From JBCCFW01 sp039029535 (lineage in GTDB: Bacteria; Acidobacteriota; JBCCFW01): a DNA stretch of 30,283 nucleotides. Under the pieces are notes generated by a model. That model saw nothing but the letters and a program-made list of their open reading frames with translations, was not told the origin of the DNA and ran no database searches. The position numbers were made by a program, and so were the translations under genes. Below, piece by piece: positions 16,801 to 22,582 of this stretch (position 1 is the first letter of the stretch; each line of letters starts with the position of its first letter). Location of the stretch: the NCBI GenBank assembly GCA_039029535.1, contig JBCCFW010000090.1:1-30283 (forward strand), written 5' to 3'.

Positions 16801-17395
16801 CGTGAGCCACGAAGAAGGACGGCTCGAGACCGCCTGGGCGGAGGGCTGCTCGGCGCTGGAGCTGGCACGCTCGCTCGACTGGGCCGCCGTCGAGGCCGAA
16901 GCCCAGCTCGCGCTCGGGATCATCGCGGCCGCCCTGGGTCAGGCGAGGCAGGCCGAGGACGACGTCCGCAAGGCGCTCATGCTCGCGGAGAAGCTCGGCG
17001 CTCGCGAGCTGCACGCGCGCGCCGACCTGGAGCTCGGGCGTCAGCTCATCTCCGCCGTGCGCGACGACGAGGCGCGCATCCTTCTCGAGGAGGCCGGGAA
17101 GCTGGCGGTCGAGCTGGGGCTCGAGGACGTCATCGTCCTGGTCGAGCTCCAGATCGCCGTGCTCGACGACGAGGTTCCGGAGGGCTTCGAGCCCCCGACG
17201 AGCCTGCCCCTGCCCGCGCAGGCGGAGGCCTGGCTCCTTCTTCATCGCGTCACGGGCGGACGACGCGAGCTCGAACGGTCACGGTCTCTTCTCGCGACGC
17301 TCTCTGCTCATCTCGACGAAGCCGGCTCCGAGGAGTTCTGGGCCCGTCATCCGGTGGCCCGAGCGGTGGGAGAGGCCGAAGCCGCCCTCGGCTGA
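13874..17395 (+). CDS. Ser/Thr protein kinase fused to AAA ATPase and TPR domain
   Basis: This is a 1173-residue three-part signalling protein. The kinase domain (about 28-300) has the glycine loop at G39 (GSGGMG), catalytic K67 (VAIK), the HRDLKPSN loop with D165, a DLG triplet at D183 in place of DFG, and APEQ. An AAA-type ATPase domain follows (about 330-650). It begins MLGRDAELE, with Walker A GEAGVGKS (K368) and a Walker B-like VIWAIEDIH, the layout of PknK and adenylate-cyclase-associated AAA_16 modules. The C-terminal 450 residues are helical repeats with TPR character (for example LGLVCFQRGQNRRARELH). There is no clear membrane segment, so it should be cytoplasmic. The ATG at 13874 has GGGG upstream; an in-frame GTG at 13745 adds a basic stretch without family support. 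Partners and targets are unknown. Confidence 0.9.
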   Translation: MTQPVDPGAAGSGADPTPTPRPERVPQRLGPYHLVSSLGSGGMGAVYLAELVEEQRFGPVGTRVAIKVLHSGLLNDEMIARRFQQEAELGMAVDHPSVVKTLDAALYEVDGRQHACLVLEYVEGRTLVSLLRELGTLPEALLRQLALQLSRGLAAVHEAGAVHRDLKPSNVVITPQHEVKLMDLGIARVAATELTRVGDFVGTQHYAAPEQFEAGEVGPAADLYALGVVLYEAATGVQPFGDDDFRVVMQRHFQLVPRRAGELQPELSPFFEELLVVLLEKEPERRPGDAHEVERIVEEGENGEWWKQRQTEGTEASLPASLRRLGPPSELPMLGRDAELEVIRSAWTSALDGEGGALLIRGEAGVGKSRLVEAFLRGLVRETSEPAYLLHGRFERSNLDGGGALGQSLLHVFGRARLPAALERMLSLPAELAERLASWLAGEDPAGASSPLPSGAIRDLHAGLVVGLARERPVIWAIEDIHLAGREDLELLRVMTSASLKQPVLLLLTGRPELVLPDRGTWSPLSQLELERLDVEVAASLARRVLGEEADEATLRQVARRSEGNPYFLFEFARDLSQCKLTTPARAEPEAPGSVRELLVSRLADLAEDDRRLLDVGALVGHAFDPLLVARVLERDRLEVLQSLATIARRGGVLRAEGNGFRFDHHVIQEVLHQGLPEVLAGEYHRRLAEARAEVDGVDLASPEGLPGATAAFLAEHLLEAGEAEAAVPLLRPAVEFLARSYRTDPLLDLVSLAVSALGDREPALRCDLLLKQAEALDLLGLRVEQQEAVESAIAVAQEAGDLARVASARAWLGWLLLWRSRFDEAEEVLEAALSDARQAQDPRTEARVSSNLGLVCFQRGQNRRARELHAEDLALCKRLDDPRGMARATVNLGLVSHRLGEAEDALRLFSEAEQSFEEIGHRQGQALALAYRGQVERGEGRLDRARDDIEKSLQTCREIGYRHGEAHAWVRLAQFVSHEEGRLETAWAEGCSALELARSLDWAAVEAEAQLALGIIAAALGQARQAEDDVRKALMLAEKLGARELHARADLELGRQLISAVRDDEARILLEEAGKLAVELGLEDVIVLVELQIAVLDDEVPEGFEPPTSLPLPAQAEAWLLLHRVTGGRRELERSRSLLATLSAHLDEAGSEEFWARHPVARAVGEAEAALG

Positions 17396-17449
17396 TGCGC
17401 AACGCAGGCTACTAGCGACTGCGAGAGCTGCACTGCAGGCCTTCGCCGA

Positions 17450-17464
17450 CTGCAGGGCCCGCAG
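17450..17464. promoter_or_regulatory. Candidate enhancer site (CTGC-type palindrome)
   Basis: CTGCAGGGCCCGCAG is a 15-base near-palindrome. It matches the site at 24601-24615 at 13 of 15 positions. Its centre is about 85 bases before the predicted sigma-54 start site near 17542, a usual place for an NtrC-type activator. A weaker related sequence lies at 17419-17433, about three helical turns further upstream, and ACTGCAGG is repeated at 17432-17439 and 17449-17456. Binding by the neighbouring NtrC-type regulator is inferred. Confidence 0.5.
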
Positions 17465-17515
17465 GTGTCGTCCGTGAGATCGCCTGTCTCGGCGGTTTCC
17501 CGCTGAACAGGGCGC

Positions 17516-17531
17516 GGGCACGGGCCTTGCT
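17516..17531 (+). promoter_or_regulatory. Candidate sigma-54 promoter of the LTxxQ repeat-protein gene
   Basis: GGGCACG, GGCC, TTGCT matches TGGCACG-N4-TTGCW at 11 of 12 defined positions, with the invariant GG (17517-17518) and GC (17529-17530) correctly spaced. Transcription should begin near 17542, leaving a 33-base leader with AAGAGAG before the ATG at 17575. The gene's neighbour on the other side encodes an NtrC-type activator with the GAFTGA motif needed to work with sigma-54. Confidence 0.72.
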
Positions 17532-17574
17532 CTGGAGAGGGCAGCAGAACCGAACTCCCGAAGAGAGCAACGTC

Positions 17575-18507
17575 ATGAGCTGGATCAGCCTTCCCGTCTT
17601 CCTCGCCCTCGTCGGCAATTGCCCCGGCGGCGGCCCCCCTCCCGATGCCCGCTTCGAAGAGCAGGGTGAGCCCGGCCAGGAGCGCCGCGCCCGTCGTCCG
17701 CCGCCGCCGCGTGGCGGCATGGGTGGACGCGGCTTTGGCCCTCCGCGGGGAGGCTTCGGTGGTCAGCAGGGTGGTGGCGGCTTCGGTCCGCCCCCTCAGC
17801 AGCAGGGCGGTTTCGGTGGTCAGCAGGGCGGTGGCTTCGGTCCGCCTCCAGAAGGCTTCGCCGACCTCCAGGGCGGTGGCTTCGGTCCTCCGCAACAGGG
17901 TGGATTCGGCGGCCCGCAGGGCGGCGGTGGGTTCGGTCCTCCGCAACAGGGTGGATTCGGTGGCCAGCAGGGCGGTGGGGGTTTCGGTCCACCGCAGCAA
18001 GGCGGCGGCCAGCAAGGCGGCGAGCTCGGCCGTCCGCCGCGAGGCGGCTTCGGTGGTGGCAGTCAGCAGGGTGGGCTGGGCCTGCGTGAGGCGGGGCAGG
18101 GCGGCTTCCAGCGTCCGTTCCGACGTGGCGGTGGTTCGCGACCGCCGATCTCGACCGTCATCGAACAGCGAGCCGAGCAACTCGGCGTGTCCGACGACAT
18201 CGTCACGCGTTTCCGTGAGCTGGACGAGGAGACCCGCACCGACCGCGAGACCGTCGACGGCGCCCGTCGTCGTCTCCGCGAGCTGATGAGCGAGGAGACC
18301 GTCGACGAGAGCGCCGTCATGGCCGAGGCCGAGACCCTCGCCGAGGCGCGTCGCCGCATGGAGCTTCAGCGCATCACGATGGAGCTGGAGATGCGCCGCC
18401 TCCTCACCCCCGAACAGCTCGAGCAGCTGCGTCCCGGTCCGCGGCGCGGACGGGGGCAGGGCAGGGGCCAGGGTCAGGAGCGGTCCGGACCGCCGACGAA
18501 GGGTTGA
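17575..18507 (+). CDS. Gly/Gln/Phe/Pro-repeat protein with LTxxQ (Spy/CpxP/ZraP-like) tail
   Basis: This 310-residue protein has three parts. Residues 1-15 are hydrophobic (MSWISLPVFLALVG) and may be a weak signal peptide lacking the usual basic start; C16 is not in a proper lipobox. Residues about 25-190 are low-complexity, built from units like FGPPQQGGFGGQQGGGG with a 17-residue period. The C-terminal 120 residues are charged and helical, ending in LTPEQ (277-281). That is the arrangement of periplasmic LTxxQ proteins such as Spy, CpxP and the zinc-binding ZraP, although only one LTxxQ copy is clear. A sigma-54-like promoter precedes the gene, and an NtrC-type regulator/kinase pair lies 15 bases beyond its stop, convergent. 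That context mirrors zraP with zraSR. The family resemblance is moderate. Metal binding or chaperone activity is inferred. Confidence 0.75.
   Translation: MSWISLPVFLALVGNCPGGGPPPDARFEEQGEPGQERRARRPPPPRGGMGGRGFGPPRGGFGGQQGGGGFGPPPQQQGGFGGQQGGGFGPPPEGFADLQGGGFGPPQQGGFGGPQGGGGFGPPQQGGFGGQQGGGGFGPPQQGGGQQGGELGRPPRGGFGGGSQQGGLGLREAGQGGFQRPFRRGGGSRPPISTVIEQRAEQLGVSDDIVTRFRELDEETRTDRETVDGARRRLRELMSEETVDESAVMAEAETLAEARRRMELQRITMELEMRRLLTPEQLEQLRPGPRRGRGQGRGQGQERSGPPTKG
17748..18072 (+). repeat. Coding tandem repeats, 51-base period
   Basis: Within the LTxxQ protein gene, near-identical units encode FGPPQQGGFGG(P/Q)QGGGG. The clearest pair starts at 17881 and 17932, exactly 51 bases apart, and shares a 29-base identical stretch. 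Less regular units flank them on both sides. The DNA identity exceeds what the protein requires, which suggests recent expansion by slippage or unequal recombination, so copy number may vary between strains. Confidence 0.8.
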
Positions 18508-18522
18508 GCGAGCGCGACCGGC

Positions 18523-19851
18523 TCAGAGCCCGTACTTCTTGATCTTGTCGTAGAGCGTCCGCAGCCCGATGCCGAGACGCTCCGCCGCCTTCTGCCGGTG
18601 GCCGTCGGACTCCGCCAGCGCTCGCTCGATCGCCTCCCGCTCCAGCTCGGCGAGAGACAGGCCGCCGGGGTCCAGCGGGCCGGCCTTGCGCGAACGTCGT
18701 CGGTTGAGGAAGTTGGCAGCCTCGATGGTCGTGCCGTCGGCGAGAATGGCCGCCTGCTCGAGCGCGTTGCGGAGCTCGCGCACGTTGCCGGGCCAGTCGC
18801 CGCGAAGGAGATGCTCTTCGGCGTCCTTCGCCAGGGCGAGCTTCGGACGGCCGAGCTCCACCGAGATCTCCTCGAGCAGCACCATCGCCAGGGGGAGCAG
18901 GTCCTCGCGTCGCTCCCGAAGCGCGGGCAGGGTCACGGGGAACACCGCCAGGCGGTGGTAGAGGTCCTCGCGGAAGCTGCCCTCCTCGAGCATGTCCTCG
19001 AGCTGACGGTTGGTCGCCGCCACCCAGCGCACGTCGGCCTGAAGGGTGCGCGAGCCTCCGACCCGCTCGAAGAGACGCTCCTGCAAGACCCGGAGCAGCT
19101 TGGCTTGCAGGTCGGGCTTGAGCTCCCCGACCTCGTCGAGGAAGAAGGTGCCGCCCGAGGCCAGCTCGATGCGACCACGACGCGCGCTGGTCGCGCCCGT
19201 GAAGGCGCCCTTCTCGTGTCCGAAGAGCTCGCTCTCGAGAAGGCTGTCGGAGATCGCCGCGCAATTGACGGCGACGAAGGGGCCGTCTCGCCGGGCGCTC
19301 CAGTCGTGGAGCGTGCGGGCCGCGACCTCCTTGCCAGTCCCGCTCTCGCCTTCCAGCAGCACCGTCGCCTCGGTGCGCGCGACCTTGCGCAACGCTTCCA
19401 CCACGGGCTCCATGGACGGAGCACCGTGAGTGAGTGAAGGCAGCGAGCTGCTCATCCGGTCCGCTCGCTCGCGCGACGCGATCAGCGAGCGACGCTCCAA
19501 CGCGCGGGCCGCCAGCAGTCGGAGCTCGTCTGGACCCGAGAGAGGCTTCTGCAGGTAGTCGAAGGCGCCCAGGCGCATGGCCTCGACGGCGGAGTCGACC
19601 GAGCCATGGGCGGTGAGAAGGATGACCTCGAGCTCGGGCTGCTCGTCCTTCGCGCGACGCAGCAGCTCCAGCCCGTCCATCCGCGGCATGGAGAGGTCGG
19701 TGAGGAGAAGGTCGAAGCCGCGCGCCTGCAAGAGCTCCAGCGCGACGGCACCGTCTTCAGCGGTGGTCACCTCGTGACCTTCCTCGGCGAGCACCTCGCT
19801 CAGGAAGAGCCGGATGCCCTCTTCGTCGTCGGCGATGAGGATGCGAGCCAT
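18523..19851 (-). CDS. NtrC-family sigma-54-dependent response regulator
   Basis: This 442-residue activator has three domains. The receiver has the acidic pair D8-D9, phospho-acceptor D52 (LLLTDLSMPRMDG) and K102 (LQKP). The AAA+ domain (about 140-370) has Walker A GESGTGKE (K174), the sigma-54 contact loop GAFTGA (215-220), Walker B FFLDE (to E240) and an arginine-finger region FREDLYHRL. A Fis-type helix-turn-helix ends the protein (HRQKAAERLGIGLRTLYDKIKKYGL). Every element needed to remodel sigma-54 polymerase is intact. It begins 5 bases after the histidine kinase gene, so the two form an operon. Its domain order matches ZraR, AtoC and NtrC. Local sigma-54 sites with palindromic upstream elements are its probable targets, which is an inference from position and motif. 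Confidence 0.95.
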   Translation of the reverse strand: MARILIADDEEGIRLFLSEVLAEEGHEVTTAEDGAVALELLQARGFDLLLTDLSMPRMDGLELLRRAKDEQPELEVILLTAHGSVDSAVEAMRLGAFDYLQKPLSGPDELRLLAARALERRSLIASRERADRMSSSLPSLTHGAPSMEPVVEALRKVARTEATVLLEGESGTGKEVAARTLHDWSARRDGPFVAVNCAAISDSLLESELFGHEKGAFTGATSARRGRIELASGGTFFLDEVGELKPDLQAKLLRVLQERLFERVGGSRTLQADVRWVAATNRQLEDMLEEGSFREDLYHRLAVFPVTLPALRERREDLLPLAMVLLEEISVELGRPKLALAKDAEEHLLRGDWPGNVRELRNALEQAAILADGTTIEAANFLNRRRSRKAGPLDPGGLSLAELEREAIERALAESDGHRQKAAERLGIGLRTLYDKIKKYGL

Positions 19852-19856
19852 CGGGT

Positions 19857-21500
19857 TCAGTCCTTGGGAAGAACGAGGCGGAATTGCGCGCCGCCGCCGG
19901 AGAGGTTCTCGGCTTCGAGCCGACCACCGTGCATCTCGGCGATGCGACGCGCCACCGGCAGGCCGAGCCCGGTGCCGGTGGTCTTGGTGGTGAAGAACGG
20001 CTGGAACACCTGCTCCTCCTGACCGGCGGGCAGGCCGGGACCGCGGTCCCTCACCGACATGACGAGGTCGCGACCATCGCGTCGAATCGAGGTCGTGACG
20101 CTCTCGCCGTCGGGGCTGGCTTGCAAGGCGTTGCGCAGGAGGTTGGTGAGCACCTGCCGCACCCGCGCAGCATCCAGCGGCCAGCTCGTGGGCGCCCCGC
20201 CGACGTCGACGACGATGCGTGACGCGTCGACGGCGCTCACCGCGTCGCGCAGGGTCTGCACGGGGTCACCGGGTCGTCGGTCGATCGGACCCGAGCGCGT
20301 GAACTCGAGCAGGTCCCGACACAAGAGCTCGAGTCGCGTCGCCTCCGAGACCACGCGGTCGGCCTTGGCCTTCTGCTTCTCGTCGCCGCCGAGCCGCTCG
20401 GCGAGGAGTTGGGCATGTCCCTTGAGCGAGGCCAGCGGGTTGCGCAGCTCGTGCGCGAGCACCGCCGACATCTCGCCGAGGCCCGACAGCCTCCGCTGCT
20501 CGGCAAGCTCCGCGGCCTGTCGCTCCCGCTGTCGCAGGAGCTGCCAGAACAGGAGGGCGGCTGCGGTGAGAACGACGGCGGCCGCCGCGGAGAGGCCGAG
20601 CGAACGACGCGAGTCGGCGACCAGGCCGGCCGACACGAGCGGCTCGTACTCGAGGGCCACGATGAAGGGGCTCGCCCCGGGGCCGCGTCGCATCCCGCCG
20701 CGACCCATCCCGCGCCGACCGCCACCCGAGCCTCCGCGACGTCGGCGATTGGAGACCTGGGCCGACGGCTCGACGTCGCCCAAGGTTCCGCGCTCCCTCA
20801 TGCCCGGTGGGCCGCCCGAAGGGGGCTCGCGATCCCGTGCCCCGTCGTCATTGGGGCGACGTCGAGGCCGACGGTCGGGTCGTCCATCGTCGTTGCGCCG
20901 CGGACCCCGGCCTCGACCGTCGCGATCGAAGTCTCGGGGGCGGCCGTCGCGCTCGATCTCGTGCGGTGGGCGGGGCTCTCCGTCCCTCGGCTCGAAGTCG
21001 GGAGGCGGGGCGCCGTCGGAGGGGGGTGGCGGCCAGCCGTCGTCTGGACGCCCGTCGCGCCCACCCCAGTCGTCGGCCTCGCGCGGGCCCCGACGACTCG
21101 GGAGCGAGGTGAGCGTGAGCAGGCGAATGCGTCCCACGCGACGCTCGATCACGACGTCGTCGGTGGCCAACGAGGCGAGGGGGAGCGGGCCGAGCGTGGA
21201 CGTCCCCGCCTCGACCAGCACCTGCCCTTCGGGTCGGTGCAGGCTCACGCGTCGCAGCCCCTTGTCCGCGCACTCGGTGAGGAAGGTGGTCAGGTCGAGC
21301 TCTTCGAGACGGGTGCCGCCCTGGCGGATGAGCTGCTGGAGGGCGCTGAGAAAGGCCTGGCCCTGGCCGCGTTCGAGGGTGTCGGTCGCTCGGCGAGCGG
21401 TTCGGTGGCTCGACCAGGCCGTCGCGACGAGGGCTGCCGCGGTGATGAGGCTGGTCGCCAACCAGCCGAGATGGAGGAGCCGTCCGCCGCCGGTGCTCAT
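19857..21500 (-). CDS. Membrane histidine kinase with Arg/Asp/Gly-rich sensor insert
   Basis: This 547-residue kinase has a first membrane helix near 10-30, an extracytoplasmic segment of about 260 residues, and a second helix near 297-318. The dimerisation/phospho-acceptor domain holds H350 (VLAHELRNPLASL). The ATPase domain shows the N box (LTNLLRNALQAS), G1 (DRGPGLP), an F box (FQPFFTTK) and G2 (GTGLGLPVA). This is the NtrB/ZraS type. The sensor segment is odd: the first 100 residues look folded, but about 130-277 is low-complexity and rich in Arg, Asp, Gly and Pro (RDGRPRDFDRDGRGRG, then GGRRGMGRGGMRRG). That part should be disordered and highly charged. It might bind metals, polyanions or the Gly-rich neighbour protein; none of this is shown. 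The downstream partner is the NtrC-type regulator. Confidence 0.92.
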   Translation of the reverse strand: MSTGGGRLLHLGWLATSLITAAALVATAWSSHRTARRATDTLERGQGQAFLSALQQLIRQGGTRLEELDLTTFLTECADKGLRRVSLHRPEGQVLVEAGTSTLGPLPLASLATDDVVIERRVGRIRLLTLTSLPSRRGPREADDWGGRDGRPDDGWPPPPSDGAPPPDFEPRDGEPRPPHEIERDGRPRDFDRDGRGRGPRRNDDGRPDRRPRRRPNDDGARDREPPSGGPPGMRERGTLGDVEPSAQVSNRRRRGGSGGGRRGMGRGGMRRGPGASPFIVALEYEPLVSAGLVADSRRSLGLSAAAAVVLTAAALLFWQLLRQRERQAAELAEQRRLSGLGEMSAVLAHELRNPLASLKGHAQLLAERLGGDEKQKAKADRVVSEATRLELLCRDLLEFTRSGPIDRRPGDPVQTLRDAVSAVDASRIVVDVGGAPTSWPLDAARVRQVLTNLLRNALQASPDGESVTTSIRRDGRDLVMSVRDRGPGLPAGQEEQVFQPFFTTKTTGTGLGLPVARRIAEMHGGRLEAENLSGGGAQFRLVLPKD

Positions 21501-21559
21501 CGGCTCGGACCCCTGGCGAGGAGCGTGTTCGTGGCGGACATCGCCTCAGGATAATGGCC

Positions 21560-21576
21560 GAACGAAAAAATCGTTC
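21560..21576 (-). promoter_or_regulatory. A-tract inverted repeat upstream of the kinase operon
   Basis: GAACGA, AAAAA, TCGTTC is a perfect 6-bp inverted repeat with an A-rich centre, 60 bases upstream of the histidine kinase start. It is one of the few AT-rich patches in the window. Read toward the kinase it begins GGAAC, as in ECF -35 elements, and is followed about 18 bases later by TTATCC. It may be a promoter, an operator, or both. I cannot decide between these. Confidence 0.35.
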
Positions 21577-21775
21577 CGACGGCGTGACCCCCTGGGGCCG
21601 GAGTGCGAATACCTGACCGAGGACGACGCCGGGTGCTGCCCCGGTCGCGACCGCGGACGCTCGCGCGTCGTTCTCGCCAAGCCGAGATGGAACCGGCCTC
21701 TGGATTTACCGGAGTTCGTGACCGACCAGCGCGCGCCTCCTCGTGCCTGGAAGGAGCGGACACCGTCCCTGGGGG

Positions 21776-21804
21776 CCACGTGGCTCCGCCGATCAACCAC
21801 GTGG
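21776..21804. promoter_or_regulatory. Two CCACGTGG palindromes 21 bp apart
   Basis: Perfect 8-bp palindromes CCACGTGG lie at 21776-21783 and 21797-21804, two helical turns apart, about 135 bases before the ECF sigma start. The spacing would put two dimers on the same DNA face. The 8-mer also occurs in GC-rich coding sequence of this window (for example near 28967), so chance is not excluded. Confidence 0.35.
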
Positions 21805-21937
21805 TCCTCAGGGCACTCTTTTCATGGATGCAAGCGGATGGCGCAACGCCGGCGACGCCGCCGGAGCCCGTGCCCTGGTGGGTGCGGGCCCTTCGTCGTG
21901 CCTGGCGCCGAGCGCTCCATCCGTTAGCCTGGGGCTG

Positions 21938-22582
21938 GTGAAGTCGACCACGCCCGCAGGCACCGAAGCCACGCCGTCCGGCGCGACGGAAGAACCCGTC
22001 TCCGCACGGGATCGAGCGCGGCGTGATCGCGAGCAGCGTTGGGCGACGTGGATGCGCGCGGCACGCGACGGCGACCGCGAATCGTATCGACAACTGTTGG
22101 AGGCTCTCGGTGACTTCCTCGAAGCGTACTTCCGCCGGATGCTCTACCAGCCCGAGCTCGCGGAGGACGCCGTGCAGGAGAGTCTCTTGACCCTTCACCG
22201 CGTGCGGCACACCTGGGATGCCAGCCGGCCCTTTCTTCCTTGGGCCCTGGCCATCGCCCGTCATCAGGCGCTCGACCTCGCCCGCAAGCACGGTCGTCGA
22301 CGTCGGCGTGAGGTCGCCGGCGAGGAGACGACGATCGAGCCGGTCGCAGCACCTGCAGGAGCCGAGCATCGGCTCGACGTCGAGAGAGTCCTGTCGCAGC
22401 TGCCGGAGGGGCAGCGCGAAGCCCTGGTCCTCACCCAGGTCCAGGGGCTTTCGCATGCCGAGGCTGCGGCTTGCCTCGGCACCAACGCCAACGCGCTCAA
22501 GGCCAAGGTCCATCGGGCCTTGCAGGCCGCGCGTCGCGTGGCCGCCGGAAACGCGACCACCGATCCGCAGGGGGTGACGTGA
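21938..22582 (+). CDS. ECF sigma factor, NrsF-paired type
   Basis: This ECF sigma factor has about 214 residues. Region 2 is seen in YFRRMLYQPELAEDAVQESL and HTWDASRPFLPWALAIARHQALDLARK. Region 4 is LPEGQREALVLTQVQGLSHAEAAACLG followed by ALKAKVHRALQAARR. The start is uncertain: I chose the GTG at 21938, with GGGG just upstream, while an ATG near 21825 and an internal ATG near 22052 are also in frame. Its stop overlaps the start of the next gene by one base (TGATG), so the membrane anti-sigma protein should be translationally coupled and made in matching amounts. In Proteobacteria such SigF-NrsF pairs respond to metal or oxidative stress at the membrane; the signal here is unknown. Confidence 0.88.
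   Translation: MKSTTPAGTEATPSGATEEPVSARDRARRDREQRWATWMRAARDGDRESYRQLLEALGDFLEAYFRRMLYQPELAEDAVQESLLTLHRVRHTWDASRPFLPWALAIARHQALDLARKHGRRRRREVAGEETTIEPVAAPAGAEHRLDVERVLSQLPEGQREALVLTQVQGLSHAEAAACLGTNANALKAKVHRALQAARRVAAGNATTDPQGVT

Larger units (their letters stand above)
21501..21937. other. 437-base divergent intergenic region
   Basis: This gap separates the histidine kinase operon (minus) from the ECF sigma operon (plus). I see no convincing gene in it. It holds an A-tract inverted repeat (21560-21576) near the kinase side and a pair of CCACGTGG palindromes (21776-21804) toward the sigma factor. No sigma-54 consensus was found on either strand, so the kinase/regulator operon is probably not sigma-54 driven. 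Part of the right end would become coding if the sigma factor starts earlier than 21938. Confidence 0.6.

Noticed and set aside
15449..17245. Minus-strand open frame of about 600 residues
   Set aside because: It lies wholly opposite the AAA/TPR part of the kinase gene and shows only low-complexity composition.
17748..18072. Tandem repeats considered as a CRISPR or satellite array
   Set aside because: The repeats keep one reading frame and encode a Gly/Gln/Phe/Pro protein domain; there are no unique spacers.
20059..21927. Plus-strand frame of about 620 residues opposite the histidine kinase
   Set aside because: It is Ser/Arg/Pro-rich, with no domain; the minus strand has a complete histidine kinase.
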